Shown: positions 19,043 to 28,364, counted from the first letter of the stretch. The stretch: 64,000 nt of DNA from Thioclava electrotropha (GCF_002085925.2 NZ_CP053562.1:2274001-2338000), one strand, 5' to 3'. Numbers and translations are program-made. Notes: generated from the sequence alone by a model not told the origin.

Positions 19043-19900
19043 ATGAAAGTGACCCGCGAGACGGTGACGGGATGGTTGCAGGCGGCGCCCCTGACGGTGG
19101 TGTTGCTGGGCTTTCTGGTCGCGCCGATCATTACCATCGTGATCGTCAGCTTCTGGCAGGCGACCGAGTTTTCGATCATCCCCGCCTTCAGTCTTGAGAA
19201 TTACGAGTTCCTGTTCGGCTCGCCGGTGACCTACAAGGTCTTCGCCGCGACCTTCAAATACGCCTTCCTGACCTGGGCGATGACGCTCGCGATCGGTTTC
19301 ACCGTCGCCTATTACCTCGCCTTTCACATCCGCAGCCAGACGATGCAGATCGCGCTGTTTTTGCTGTGCACGATCCCGTTCTGGACCTCGAACATCATTC
19401 GCATGATCTCGTGGATCCCGTTCCTCGGGCGCAACGGGATTGCGAACCAGACGCTGATTTCATGGGGCGTGATCGACCAGCCGCTGGAGTGGCTGCTCTA
19501 TTCCGATTTCTCGGTGATCCTCGCCTTCGTGCATCTCTACACGCTGTTCATGGTGGTGCCGATCTTCAACACGATGATGCGGATCGACCGCAACCTGATC
19601 GAGGCGGCGCGCGACAACGGTGCGAGCGGGTTCCAGACGCTGGTCCATGTGATCATCCCGCTGACCAAACCCGGCATCATGATCGGCACGATCTTCGTGC
19701 TGACGCTGGTGATGGGCGATTTCATTACCGTGCGGTTCATGTCCGGGTCGCAGCGGGCCAATGTGGGGCGGCTGATTTCCAACGATATCGCGCTGCTGCA
19801 ATACCCCTCCGCGGCCGCCACGGCGGTGGTGCTGCTGTGTACCGTGCTGATCGTGATCGGGATCCTGCTGCGCTTCGTCAACATCCGCAAGGAGCTCTGA
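19043..19900 (+). CDS. ABC importer permease, PotB-like
   Basis: A 285-aa inner-membrane permease with about six transmembrane segments, starting with a hydrophobic helix near residues 14-36. The coupling-helix EAA motif is EAARDNGASGFQTLVHVIIPLTKPG (near residues 190-215). It is 3 bp from the second permease, and the two presumably form the heterodimeric channel fed by the PotD-like receptor. The start is taken at 19043 behind AGGGCAGGA. Confidence 0.92.
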   Translation: MKVTRETVTGWLQAAPLTVVLLGFLVAPIITIVIVSFWQATEFSIIPAFSLENYEFLFGSPVTYKVFAATFKYAFLTWAMTLAIGFTVAYYLAFHIRSQTMQIALFLLCTIPFWTSNIIRMISWIPFLGRNGIANQTLISWGVIDQPLEWLLYSDFSVILAFVHLYTLFMVVPIFNTMMRIDRNLIEAARDNGASGFQTLVHVIIPLTKPGIMIGTIFVLTLVMGDFITVRFMSGSQRANVGRLISNDIALLQYPSAAATAVVLLCTVLIVIGILLRFVNIRKEL

Positions 19901-19903
19901 TCC

Positions 19904-20740
19904 ATGGAGAAACGCCCGCGCAGCTTCTACGTCCTGACCGTCATCTTCGCGCTTTTCGTGCTGTTCCTTTACGGGCCGACGATCACCATCGGCATCCTGA
20001 GCTTTCAGGGCCCCGAGGGCGGGCTGACCTTCCCGATGCGGGGCGTGTCGCTCAACTGGTTCCACGAGCTGTTCCAGCAGCAGGCCGTGGGCGATATCTG
20101 GGGCGCGTTCCGGCGGTCCTTCATGCTCGGCCTGCTGGTCATGGTGACGACGGTCGTCGTCTCGGTCATGGCGGGCCTCGCATTCCGCAAGAAATTCCCG
20201 GGCTCCGGCATTCTGTTCTACCTGACGATCGCCTCGCTGGTGATCCCCTCGATCCTGATCTCGCTGGGCGTGGGGCTGATCTTCAACCAGCTCGGGCTAA
20301 AGGTGCATTGGGCGACCTCGGGCTTCGGCTCACAGCTGACATGGACGCTGCCCTTCGGTCTTCTGATCATGTTCGCCGTCTTCAACCGTTTCGACAAAAG
20401 CTTCGAGGAGGCCGCGCGCGATCAGGGTGCGAGCGCATGGCAGACGATCCGTTTCGTCGTGCTGCCGATCATCGCGCCGTCGCTGATCGGGGTGGCTCTG
20501 TTCGGCTTCACGCTGAGCTATGATGAATTCGCGCGCACGCTGTTGACGGCGGGCAGCTACAACACGCTTCCGCTCGAGATCTTCGGGATGACGACGAATG
20601 TGACGACGCCCGTGGTCTATGCCCTGGGCACGCTGACCACGATGTTTTCGCTTCTGATCATCGGGGCGTTCTTGGTCGCCGCCTGGATCATGGCACGGCG
20701 GCGCGCACGGCTCGGCTCGGATGCCGGGAAAGGCGTTTGA
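19904..20740 (+). CDS. ABC importer permease, PotC-like
   Basis: A 278-aa inner-membrane permease with about six transmembrane segments. The EAA loop reads EAARDQGASAWQTIRFVVLPIIAPS (near residues 165-190). The conserved FTLSYDEFARTLLTAG that follows is typical of PotC-like subunits. Upstream and downstream gaps are 3 and 6 bp, so it is firmly in the operon. Confidence 0.92.
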   Translation: MEKRPRSFYVLTVIFALFVLFLYGPTITIGILSFQGPEGGLTFPMRGVSLNWFHELFQQQAVGDIWGAFRRSFMLGLLVMVTTVVVSVMAGLAFRKKFPGSGILFYLTIASLVIPSILISLGVGLIFNQLGLKVHWATSGFGSQLTWTLPFGLLIMFAVFNRFDKSFEEAARDQGASAWQTIRFVVLPIIAPSLIGVALFGFTLSYDEFARTLLTAGSYNTLPLEIFGMTTNVTTPVVYALGTLTTMFSLLIIGAFLVAAWIMARRRARLGSDAGKGV

Positions 20741-20746
20741 TCCCAG

Positions 20747-21397
20747 ATGCGCATTCTCTACATCAACCCGAATTCGACGGCGTCGATGACCGATCAGATC
20801 GTGGGCATCGCGCGGGCAGCACTACCTGACGCCGAGATCGTCGGCTGGACGAATGCGGAAGGGCCGCCCGCCATTGAGGGGCCCGAGGATGGTGCGCATG
20901 CCGTGATCGGGCTGAAGAAACTGTTGCCGGAGGCGAAGGGGATTGGCGCCGATCTGATCGTGATCGCCTGTTTCGACGATACTGGGCTCGAGGAGCTGCG
21001 CGCCGCCGCGCATTGCCCGGTGATCGGGATCGGTCAGGCCGCCTATGTGATCGGCGCGCTCGCCTTCGGGGCGTTCTCGGTGGTGACCACGTTGCCGGTA
21101 TCCGTGCCGGTCCTCGAGGAGAATATCGCGCAGTACGGGCTTGCGGGCGCGTGCATCGCGGTGCGCGCGAGTGGCGTGCCGGTGCTGGCCGTCGAAGAGG
21201 GATCAGAGCCGGTCCGCGCGCGCCTCTCCGAGGAGATCGCCGAAGCCGGGAAGGAAGGCGCACGGGCTGTTGCGATGGGATGCGCAGGCATGTCGCATTT
21301 GCGCGCCGATCTCTTCGAGAGAACCCGCGTTCCGCTGATCGACGGGGTCATCGCCTCGGCGCATCTGGCGCGGGCGATCCGGGCGACCCTGAATTGA
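20747..21397 (+). CDS. Asp/Glu/hydantoin racemase family protein
   Basis: A 216-aa protein of the aspartate/glutamate/hydantoin racemase superfamily (PF01177 fold). The start MRILYINPNSTASMT is typical of hydantoin racemases. The two catalytic cysteines are in IACFDDTG (near residue 75) and MGCAGM (near 180). It begins 6 bp after the second permease and is the last gene of the importer operon, so it should act on the imported compound, for example racemising a 5-substituted hydantoin or amino acid. No hydantoinase or carbamoylase gene is nearby, so the pathway is open. Confidence 0.87.
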   Translation: MRILYINPNSTASMTDQIVGIARAALPDAEIVGWTNAEGPPAIEGPEDGAHAVIGLKKLLPEAKGIGADLIVIACFDDTGLEELRAAAHCPVIGIGQAAYVIGALAFGAFSVVTTLPVSVPVLEENIAQYGLAGACIAVRASGVPVLAVEEGSEPVRARLSEEIAEAGKEGARAVAMGCAGMSHLRADLFERTRVPLIDGVIASAHLARAIRATLN

Positions 21398-21446
21398 GAT
21401 CAGAAGCGTCCCTGAGGGCGAAGCACCCTGCCCGTTCCCCTGCCGC

Positions 21447-22418
21447 TCAGACGCCGAGATTGAGCGCCTTGGCCTTGCGGTAGAACGTCGCCCGCCCGAT
21501 GCCGAGATCGCGCGCCGCCGCCGAGACATTGCCGCCGTTGCGGGCCAGCGCGCGGGCCATTTCGGAGCGTTGCGCCTCTTCCAGCCCGTTGCGGATGCCG
21601 TGCTCCAGCAGGTCCGACGCCGGAAGCTGGCCGATCTGCCCGGCCTCGATCCCAAGGTGTCGCCGCGCGGCGCGGGTGGCTCCGACGACCAGATCGTCGC
21701 GATCGAGCGCCAGCAGCATCACGCCCTGCGCCCCGGTCTCGCCCGAGCCAGTCGAGAGGATGCGCGCGCCGTCATAGGAGGCGCGGAACAGGTCCGCCTC
21801 GATCCGATGCGCCGCGTCCTGAACGGTCAGCGCCACGAGCCGGGCATAGCCCTCGGTCATGTCCGAGCGCGCGGAGCTGACATCGATCACCCCCGCCAGA
21901 TCGCCCTGCGCGCCGAAGATGGGCGAGCCCATGCAGGTCAGCACGGTGTTGCGGGTGCGGAAATGCTGATCGCGCCAGACGGTGACGGGGCGCGCCTCGG
22001 CCACGCAGGTGCCGATGCCGTTGGTGCCCTCGACCCCTTCGGACCAGTCCGAACCGGGCGCGAGGTTCGAGGAATGGAAGTCATCGACATCCGCGTCGCG
22101 CAGGCGCTCATCGAGCACCAGCCCGCCCGCATCGGACAGAAGCACCGTGCAGCCCGCATCGCCTGCCGCGCGCGACAGTCGGTCGAGCACCGGCGAGGCG
22201 ATCCGCATCATCAGACCCGCCCGCTCGCGCCGCTCGCGCATCTCGGCCTGGGTCAGACGCTCGTTGCGCCCGCCGGTTTCCGGGTCGATACGGTGATGGA
22301 TCATCGAGCGGCGCCAGCTGGCCGCGAACCCCGCCCGCGTGGCGGATTTCGGCGAAGAGACGACCTCTCGCACGATATCGGCATGTTGGCGCGGAACGCC
22401 CGTATGCAGTGACGGCAT
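21447..22418 (-). CDS. GAF-Fis transcriptional regulator (AcoR-like, no AAA+ domain)
   Basis: A 323-aa regulator. The first 230 residues match the N-terminal part of AcoR-type activators: an opening SWRRSMIHHRIDPE, then a GAF domain with SEGVEGTNGIGTC and HFRTRNTVLTCMGSPIF. The last 50 residues are a Fis-type helix-turn-helix (ALARNGGNVSAAARDLGIGRATFYRKAKAL). The central sigma-54 AAA+ domain of AcoR is entirely missing, with only about 40 residues linking the two ends. The start is set by GGGAGG before the ATG. A CTGTCTC-N6-GAGACAG palindrome lies about 108 bp upstream and its twin lies before the aldehyde dehydrogenase at 11.8 kb, which suggests autoregulation and control of that gene. Confidence 0.88.
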   Translation of the reverse strand: MPSLHTGVPRQHADIVREVVSSPKSATRAGFAASWRRSMIHHRIDPETGGRNERLTQAEMRERRERAGLMMRIASPVLDRLSRAAGDAGCTVLLSDAGGLVLDERLRDADVDDFHSSNLAPGSDWSEGVEGTNGIGTCVAEARPVTVWRDQHFRTRNTVLTCMGSPIFGAQGDLAGVIDVSSARSDMTEGYARLVALTVQDAAHRIEADLFRASYDGARILSTGSGETGAQGVMLLALDRDDLVVGATRAARRHLGIEAGQIGQLPASDLLEHGIRNGLEEAQRSEMARALARNGGNVSAAARDLGIGRATFYRKAKALNLGV

Positions 22419-22516
22419 GCGAAAGCCTCCCTCTCTTGCGCAGCCTATGAAAGCCCAAGCAGGTTAGGCCGATTCGGACCTTACACAACGTAAATTCCCG
22501 CTGAGCGGCCCGGCAC

Positions 22517-22536
22517 CTGTCTCGGGGGTGAGACAG
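22517..22536. promoter_or_regulatory. 20-bp palindromic operator upstream of the GAF-Fis regulator
   Basis: CTGTCTC-N6-GAGACAG, identical in half-sites and spacer length to 11956-11975. It is centred about 108 bp before the regulator ATG and just after the rlmE stop. An outer CTGAGC / GCTCAG pair (22501-22506 and 22542-22547) could extend it to a long stem in RNA. Confidence 0.7.
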
Positions 22537-22543
22537 TCGCGGC

Positions 22544-23281
22544 TCAGTCCTCCTCGTGCCGCCGCCCGCGAAATCCTTGGGCGACCACGAATTTCTCCGA
22601 GCTGTCCGAGCGCGAGGCCGGTGGTTTCACATTCGCGACCTTGGTGAAGTTTTTCTTCAGGATCGTCATCAGCCCCTGCTCCGCACCGCCTGCGAGGACC
22701 TTGGCGACGAAAGTGCCGCCCTCTTCGAGCACGTCGAAGGCGAACTCCGCCGCCGCTTCGCACAGCGTGATGATGCGCAGGTGATCGGTGTTCTGGTGCC
22801 CCGAGGACGAGGCCGCCATATCCGACATCACCACATCCGCAGACCCGCCGAGCCATTCCTTGACCTTGTCGTCGGCGCCTTCCTCGAGGAAATCGAGCAC
22901 ATGGATCTCGGCCCCCGGGATCGGATCGACCTCCTGCAGATCGACGCCCAGAACGGTGCCGACCTTCTTGCCCGATTTCTCGCCCAAGGCGTTCACGCGC
23001 TTGACGGCCACCTGACACCAGCCGCCGGGCGCGCAGCCCAGATCGACCACCCGCGCGCCGGGTACGAGGAAGCGATACTTGTCGTCCAGCTCGAGGATTT
23101 TGTAGGCCGCACGGCCACGATAGCCCTCTTTCTTCGCGCGCTGCACGTAAGGGTCGTTGAGCTGCCGCTCCAGCCAGAGGGTCGAGGAGAGCTTGCGCCC
23201 CCTCGCCGTCTTCACGCGCACGCGCAGGTCGCGCTGGCCGCGCCCGGAAGTGTTCTTGCCGCTGGGTGTCTTCGCCATCAT
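22544..23281 (-). CDS. rlmE: 23S rRNA (uridine-2'-O)-methyltransferase RlmE
   Basis: RlmE/FtsJ (245 aa) methylates the 2'-O of U2552 in the ribosomal A-loop. The SAM-binding motif [16 protein letters not shown] is near residue 80, and the K-D-K catalytic set is visible as [22 protein letters not shown] and FVAKVL. It has a basic N-terminal tail ([27 protein letters not shown]), longer than in E. coli, as in many alphaproteobacteria. It starts ATGATG; the first ATG (23281) overlaps the ppx stop by four bases, so the pair is coupled. Confidence 0.95.
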   Translation of the reverse strand: MMAKTPSGKNTSGRGQRDLRVRVKTARGRKLSSTLWLERQLNDPYVQRAKKEGYRGRAAYKILELDDKYRFLVPGARVVDLGCAPGGWCQVAVKRVNALGEKSGKKVGTVLGVDLQEVDPIPGAEIHVLDFLEEGADDKVKEWLGGSADVVMSDMAASSSGHQNTDHLRIITLCEAAAEFAFDVLEEGGTFVAKVLAGGAEQGLMTILKKNFTKVANVKPPASRSDSSEKFVVAQGFRGRRHEED

Positions 23282-24423
23282 TTCATCTCTTCTAACACGC
23301 CGTCTCCGGCCATTTGCGCATAGAGGAGCCCCTCGCGCAGGCCACGGTCGGCAATGGACATCTGGTCGGTGGGCCAAACCCGCATCAGGGCCTGCAGGAT
23401 TGCAGCCCCCGACATAATCAAAGTGTGCCGGTCGCGCCCGATCCGAGGATCCGAGCGCCGCCCGGCAGGCCCGAGCTGCAGGAAGGAGCGGATCACCGCG
23501 TCGATCTCTCCCGAGGTCATGGTCAACCCGTCGACCCGGTTGCGATCGTAACGCTTCAGGTTGAGGTGGCAGGCCGCGACAGTCGTCACCGTGCCGGAAG
23601 TCCCGATGATCTGGAACCCGTCCTGCGGGCTGCCAGCCGCATAGGGCGTGAAGTCCGCGAGCTTTTCCTCGAAGAACCAGCTCATCAGCGCAAACCGCGC
23701 GGCATCGTCCTCGACATCGGCAAATTGATCCTTGAGCGTCGCGACCCCGAGCGGCACCGAAATCCAGTCCACCACCCGCGCTGCCGGGTCCGGCCCGTCG
23801 GGCTGGTTGAACCCTTGCGAGAGCCGCATGATCGCGCGGGCGCGGTCGCCAGGCGGCACGTCTTCGAGGTCGATCCAGACAAGCTCGGTCGAGCCGCCGC
23901 CGATATCGACCACCAGCACCTGCTCGGAATTGGGCGACACCAGCGAGGCGCAGGAAATCACGGCCAGCCGCGCCTCCTCCTCGGGCGGAATGATCTCCAG
24001 CGGCAGGCCGGTCTCGCGGCGCACATAGCGGATGAAATCGCGCGCGTTCTTGGCGCGGCGACAGGCCTCGGTCGCCACCAGCCGCATCCGGGTGACCCCA
24101 TGCGTTTCGATCTTGCGGCGGCAAATCTGCAAAGCCTGAACGGTGCGCGACATCGAGCTGCGCGACAAACGGCCATAGGTTTCAAGACCTTGGCCCAGCT
24201 GGACGGCTTTTGAGAAGCTATCCACGACCTGAAACTGAGAACCCCTTGGACGGGCAATCAGCATCCGGCAACTGTTGGTGCCAAGGTCGAGAGCGGCATA
24301 TAGCCCCTCGCCGGACTTGGCGGATTTGGTCGCGGGGGACTCGACCTGAGCCGGTTTCACCGCCCGCGCGGGCGATGCAGCTGTCGGGAGCGCGCCCGCC
24401 GACCGGGGACGCTTGGGCGCCAT
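23278..24423 (-). CDS. ppx: Ppx/GppA phosphatase family protein
   Basis: A 381-aa ASKHA-fold enzyme of the exopolyphosphatase / guanosine pentaphosphate phosphatase family. The phosphate-binding [12 protein letters not shown] is near residues 45-56, the second loop [12 protein letters not shown] near 170, and the [11 protein letters not shown] loop near 275. At 381 residues it has only the core catalytic domains, without the C-terminal extension of E. coli Ppx, so polyphosphate versus pppGpp specificity cannot be assigned. A 40-residue Ala/Pro/Lys N-terminal extension is low complexity. It is coupled to rlmE by an ATGA overlap. Confidence 0.88.
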   Translation of the reverse strand: MAPKRPRSAGALPTAASPARAVKPAQVESPATKSAKSGEGLYAALDLGTNSCRMLIARPRGSQFQVVDSFSKAVQLGQGLETYGRLSRSSMSRTVQALQICRRKIETHGVTRMRLVATEACRRAKNARDFIRYVRRETGLPLEIIPPEEEARLAVISCASLVSPNSEQVLVVDIGGGSTELVWIDLEDVPPGDRARAIMRLSQGFNQPDGPDPAARVVDWISVPLGVATLKDQFADVEDDAARFALMSWFFEEKLADFTPYAAGSPQDGFQIIGTSGTVTTVAACHLNLKRYDRNRVDGLTMTSGEIDAVIRSFLQLGPAGRRSDPRIGRDRHTLIMSGAAILQALMRVWPTDQMSIADRGLREGLLYAQMAGDGVLEEMK

Positions 24424-24554
24424 GATTACGCCCTCCGATTTGAAGTTGCTCTAAAGCTATCGGTTTGCGCCTCCCGGTTCAAGGGAGCGCGACGCGGAAG
24501 TGATAGAAGGCCGGCGCTTTTCGCGGGCCGCAACCGGGTCGCCCCGGCGCGCCC

Positions 24555-25613
24555 TCAGACCGCGGGCAGGATCACCGTGAAGCAGCTGCCCTCGCCCTTC
24601 TTGCTGTCGACGCGGAAGCGCCCACGGTGGCGCGCCACGATATGCTTGACGATGGCGAGCCCCAGCCCGGTGCCGCCCTTCTCGCGCGAGCGGTGGGTGT
24701 CGACGCGGTAGAAGCGCTCGGTGATGCGCGGCAGATGCTGTTCGTCGATCCCCTCGCCCCGGTCGATCACATCGACGCGATAGGCTTTGCCGCGAAGCAC
24801 AGGCTCATGCGCGATCGCCGAGACGCGCAGCCGCACCTCGCCGCCCTGCCCGCCATATTTGATCGCGTTCTCCACGAGGTTGGAAAAGACCTGCGTCAGC
24901 TGATCGGGGTCGCCCTGCACCGGCAAAGCCCCGGTCTCGCCCTCGGAGATCAGCTTCACCTTGGCCGCCTCGGCGACGGGTTCGAGCGTCTGCGTGACAC
25001 CCTTGAGCACCAGCGCCAGATCGACCTTGGTTGTCGGGCGCATCCGTTCCTCGCCCTCGACGCGGCTCAGCGACAGAAGATCGCCCACCAGACGGTTCAT
25101 CCGCGCCGCCTCGCGCTCCATGATCGACAGGAACCGATCGCGCGCCGCCGCATCGTCGCGCGCGCTCGAACGCAGAGTCTCGATGAAGCCCATCAACGCG
25201 GTCAGCGGCGTGCGCAACTCATGGCTGACATTGGCCACGAAATCGCGCCGCATGGCTTCGGCGGTCTCCAGCGCGGTGATGTCCTCGAAGCTCGCCAAAA
25301 CCGAATTCGTGGAAAGCGGGCCTTCGGGCGCGGGCGGCAGCGGAGAGAAATGCACCAGCGTGATCGTCTCGGCCTGACCGGTGGGATGCAGCCGCAGGCG
25401 AACCGGGTCGGGCCGCGCGCCGCGCAGTGCCGCGCTGACTGCCGCGCCGAAACCGGGCTGGCGCAGCACCGTCACATAGGGACGCCCGAGAAACTGCGTA
25501 CCGAACAGACGGTTGGCCGCCACATTTCCCTGCGCGATCCGCTCGTCGCGCCCGATCAGCAAAACCGCGCTCGGCAGCGCGTCGAGAACCTGTCCGATCG
25601 CCCCTTGGCTCAT
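24555..25613 (-). CDS. PhoR-like sensor histidine kinase without membrane segments
   Basis: A 352-aa histidine kinase. A PAS domain fills about residues 5-110, then HisKA with phospho-acceptor His in NVSHELRTPL (near 130) and a HATPase domain with NLVENAIKYGG, DRGEGI and GGTGLGLAIVKH motifs. Its layout and length match the PhoR type of Rhodobacterales, but no transmembrane segment is visible and no phoB, pst or phoU gene is adjacent. The second of two ATGs (25613) is preferred because GGAGG is seven bases upstream of it and only one base upstream of the first. It may sense phosphate status through a Pst/PhoU complex encoded elsewhere, which is inferred. Confidence 0.85.
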   Translation of the reverse strand: MSQGAIGQVLDALPSAVLLIGRDERIAQGNVAANRLFGTQFLGRPYVTVLRQPGFGAAVSAALRGARPDPVRLRLHPTGQAETITLVHFSPLPPAPEGPLSTNSVLASFEDITALETAEAMRRDFVANVSHELRTPLTALMGFIETLRSSARDDAAARDRFLSIMEREAARMNRLVGDLLSLSRVEGEERMRPTTKVDLALVLKGVTQTLEPVAEAAKVKLISEGETGALPVQGDPDQLTQVFSNLVENAIKYGGQGGEVRLRVSAIAHEPVLRGKAYRVDVIDRGEGIDEQHLPRITERFYRVDTHRSREKGGTGLGLAIVKHIVARHRGRFRVDSKKGEGSCFTVILPAV

Positions 25614-25856
25614 TGCCATGCCTCCCCGCCTGCCATCGCTGTCGCGGCAAGGTTTGAGCGATGCGGCGCGAGCTGTAAAGCCTTGCCATGCCCGAAAAAC
25701 CGACCCCTGCTTCGGTTTTGCAACTCACGCTTCGCAGTCAACAATCAGTGCCTTGTGAAATAAGTAAAAAAACGCTAAACCTAGGCGTGTATTTCATGGG
25801 ATCTTTCCGGATCCCGTCACTTACACCGCGGGGGCGATGAGGTTTGCACTATTACT

Positions 25857-26264
25857 ATGTCAAGAACCCCCCGTTCCCGTCTCGCCTTACAAGCCGTTCT
25901 CTTTCAATGTGTGAAGGCGTCTGAGACCAGCAACCTGCTGTTGGTCGACCCCGCGCGTGAGCTGCCGTCTTCGCTCAAAGAGATCTCCGGCCAGGCGATT
26001 CAGGTGCTTCAATACGACCAGATCACCGCGCAAAAGATGGTGAAGCTGCGCCCCGAACTGGTGCTGGCTCCGCTTCTGTCGGAGAGGTTCGACATTCTCG
26101 ATCTCGCGAAGCGGCTCGAGGAATTCGGGTTCACCGGCAAGCTGCGGGCCTATTCCCGCCCGCTGCCGAATATCGCCGCGATCCGGCAGGAGGTGCGCGC
26201 CGCGCATCCCCAGCTCGATTTCGACATATTCACCCTGCCGATCGATGAGTTTCGCGACAATTAG
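25857..26264 (+). CDS. Conserved hypothetical protein, 135 aa
   Basis: A 135-residue soluble protein. It opens with basic [19 protein letters not shown], then a possible Rossmann-like alternation ([34 protein letters not shown]) and a C-terminal [18 protein letters not shown] do not recognise a family. It is divergent from the PhoR-like kinase across a 243-bp spacer and converges on the carbonic anhydrase gene with a 4-bp overlap of stop codons. The ribosome site is weak. The central alternation looks like a degenerate receiver-type fold, but the phospho-Asp pattern is not there, so no function is assigned. Confidence 0.7.
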   Translation: MSRTPRSRLALQAVLFQCVKASETSNLLLVDPARELPSSLKEISGQAIQVLQYDQITAQKMVKLRPELVLAPLLSERFDILDLAKRLEEFGFTGKLRAYSRPLPNIAAIRQEVRAAHPQLDFDIFTLPIDEFRDN

Positions 26265-26782
26265 CCGATCGCTTTCAGCCCCTTGGAGAAGCGCGCAGCG
26301 TTTTCGCGGTAATGCGCGGCCGAGCCCAGCAGCGCCTGCAGCGCCTTCTCGTCAAGCTGGCGGACCACCTTGCCCGGCGCGCCCATCACGAGGCTGCCAT
26401 CGGGGATTTCCTTGCCTTCGGTGATCAGCGCGCCCGCGCCGATCAGGCAGCCTTTGCCGATCTTCGCGCCGTTGAGCACCGTCGCGCCCATGCCGATCAG
26501 CGAGCCATCCCCGATCGTGCAGCCATGCAGCATCGCCTTGTGCCCGACCGTGCAATTCGCGCCGATGGTCAGCGGAAAGCCCATATCGGTATGGCAGACG
26601 ACGTTCTCCTGCAGGTTCGAGCCCGCGCCCACGCGGATTTCCTCGTTATCACCGCGCAGAGTGCCGCCGAACCAGACCGAGGCCTCAGTTTCCAGCACCA
26701 CCTTTCCGATCAGATTGGCGTCCGGCGCGACCCATGCGTCTTCGGCGATTTCGGGCGCAATCCCGTCCAGTTCGTAAATCAT
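26261..26782 (-). CDS. Gamma-class carbonic anhydrase-like hexapeptide protein
   Basis: A 173-aa left-handed beta-helix protein of the gamma carbonic anhydrase / YrdA / PaaY group. Zinc ligands are visible as His in [11 protein letters not shown] and the pair in [10 protein letters not shown], and hexapeptide repeats ([29 protein letters not shown]) run through the core. Size and motifs are normal. It overlaps the gmk stop by four bases (ATGA) and ends the yicC-gmk operon. Whether it hydrates CO2 is uncertain, since many family members lack measurable activity. Confidence 0.88.
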   Translation of the reverse strand: MIYELDGIAPEIAEDAWVAPDANLIGKVVLETEASVWFGGTLRGDNEEIRVGAGSNLQENVVCHTDMGFPLTIGANCTVGHKAMLHGCTIGDGSLIGMGATVLNGAKIGKGCLIGAGALITEGKEIPDGSLVMGAPGKVVRQLDEKALQALLGSAAHYRENAARFSKGLKAIG

Positions 26783-27423
26783 CTTGCCTCGAACTCCCTG
26801 TTCAACTTTCGCACGAACTCACTCAACCCGGTCTGACGGTCGCGACGGCTGCGCTCGGCGGTCAGGATCGTGCGCAACTGCTCTTCGGCGCGGTCGAGAT
26901 CATCATTGACCAGAACATAGTCATATTCCGACCAATGGCTGATTTCGGCGAGCGATTTTTCCATCCGGCCATTGATCACGGCATCGCTGTCCTGCGCGCG
27001 GCTGCGCAGCCGCTCTTCCAGCGCCGCAATCGAGGGCGGCAGGATGAAGATCGAGACCACGTCCTTGCCCAGCGAGGAGTTGCGGATCTGCTGCCCGCCC
27101 TGCCAGTCGACGTCGAACAGCGTATCGCGCCCCTCGCCCATCGCGGCCTCCACCGGCCCTTTCGGCGTGCCGTAGAAATTGCCGAACACCTCGGCATGCT
27201 CCAGCATGTCGCCCTGATCGACCATCTTCTCGAACTCGGCGCGGGACTTGAAGAAATACTCCACCCCGTCGCTCTCGCCCGGGCGCGGATCGCGCGTCGT
27301 GGCCGAGACCGAGAAGCGCAGCGTCGAGTCCCAGTTCATCAGCCGCTTGGCCAGCGTGGATTTGCCTGCGCCCGAGGGCGAAGAAAGGATAATGAGAAGG
27401 CCGCGGCGGCTGGTATCGGGCAT
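26779..27423 (-). CDS. gmk: Guanylate kinase
   Basis: Gmk (214 aa) phosphorylates GMP to GDP. The P-loop is [15 protein letters not shown] (residues 9-23). GMP-binding residues are in [21 protein letters not shown], the lid is near [10 protein letters not shown], and [11 protein letters not shown] follows. The ATG at 27423 lies five bases after the yicC stop; the longer open frame upstream belongs to yicC coding sequence read in another phase. Confidence 0.96.
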   Translation of the reverse strand: MPDTSRRGLLIILSSPSGAGKSTLAKRLMNWDSTLRFSVSATTRDPRPGESDGVEYFFKSRAEFEKMVDQGDMLEHAEVFGNFYGTPKGPVEAAMGEGRDTLFDVDWQGGQQIRNSSLGKDVVSIFILPPSIAALEERLRSRAQDSDAVINGRMEKSLAEISHWSEYDYVLVNDDLDRAEEQLRTILTAERSRRDRQTGLSEFVRKLNREFEAR

Positions 27424-27428
27424 CGGAA

Positions 27429-28364
27429 TTACTCTACGTTCTGAATCTGCTCGCGCAGCTGGTCGATCGCGTATTTCAACGCCAGACCGATCCGCGTCAA
27501 CTCCGCATCGCCCGATTTCGAGCACAGCGTATTGGCCTCGCGGACGAATTCCTGCGCGAGAAATTCGAACTTGCGGCCCACGGGTCCGATCTCGGCCAGA
27601 AGCGCACGGGCGGCCTCGACATGGACGCGGAGGCGTTCAATTTCCTCAGTCACGTCGGACTTGATCGCGAGCAAGGCCAGTTCCTGCGCGACGCGATCCG
27701 GATCGACATCGGTCGCCTCCATCACCCGCGCAAGCGCGGCCTTCAGCGTCTCTGCAGCCTTCGGGGCACGCGCGGCGGCAGCCTCTGCGGCCTCGTCGGT
27801 CAGCGCGGCGATCTCGTCGATGCGCGCGGCCAGCAAAGCGCCGGTTCGGGCGCCTTCCTCGCGGCGCATCGCGACGAAACTCTCCAGAACGGGCTCGAAA
27901 CTCTCCAGCAGCGCTGCCAGCAGTGCCGCGGAATCCTCGATCGTGCCGCCCGAGTGATCGACCACTCCGCGCATCGCCATCAGATCGCTCGGCTTGAGCG
28001 GCGCCAGCGCCACGCCCTTGCGCTCGGCGGCGCGCTCGACTTTGTCGACGGCGGCAAGGGCGGCATTGAGCACGTCGGGCTCGATCCGCATCGCGGCGCT
28101 GCCTGCGGCCTGCGCGAGTTTGAGGTTCAGCGTGACATTCCCCCGCGCGACCCGGTCGCCGACCGCCTTGCGCAGAGCCGGCTCCAGCCCCTCGATATCG
28201 GGCAGCCGCAGCCGCAGGTCGAACCCTTTGCCATTGACCGAGCGCAAATCCCAGCTCCAGTCATGCCCCGCGCCGCTCCCCTGTCCGGCGGCAAATCCAG
28301 TCATCGAGACAGTAGCGGCGGCGGGCGCCCCCTCCGGGCGCGGCTCTGGAGCGGGTTTAACCAT
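27429..28364 (-). CDS. yicC: YicC family endoribonuclease-like protein
   Basis: A 311-aa member of the YicC/YloC family, endoribonucleases that promote decay of certain RNAs. The conserved start [10 protein letters not shown] is at residues 20-29, followed by [18 protein letters not shown] and a C-terminal DUF1732 part with [22 protein letters not shown]. The 19 residues before MTGFA are an Ala/Pro-rich extension; the ATG at 28364 has no strong ribosome site, so translation could start at the internal Met at residue 21. It leads the yicC-gmk-carbonic anhydrase unit. Confidence 0.9.
   Translation of the reverse strand: MVKPAPEPRPEGAPAAATVSMTGFAAGQGSGAGHDWSWDLRSVNGKGFDLRLRLPDIEGLEPALRKAVGDRVARGNVTLNLKLAQAAGSAAMRIEPDVLNAALAAVDKVERAAERKGVALAPLKPSDLMAMRGVVDHSGGTIEDSAALLAALLESFEPVLESFVAMRREEGARTGALLAARIDEIAALTDEAAEAAAARAPKAAETLKAALARVMEATDVDPDRVAQELALLAIKSDVTEEIERLRVHVEAARALLAEIGPVGRKFEFLAQEFVREANTLCSKSGDAELTRIGLALKYAIDQLREQIQNVE

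Noticed and set aside
17567..19327. A minus-strand open frame of 586 codons opposite the receptor gene
   Set aside because: The receptor and permease on the plus strand are well supported; this is a codon-bias shadow.
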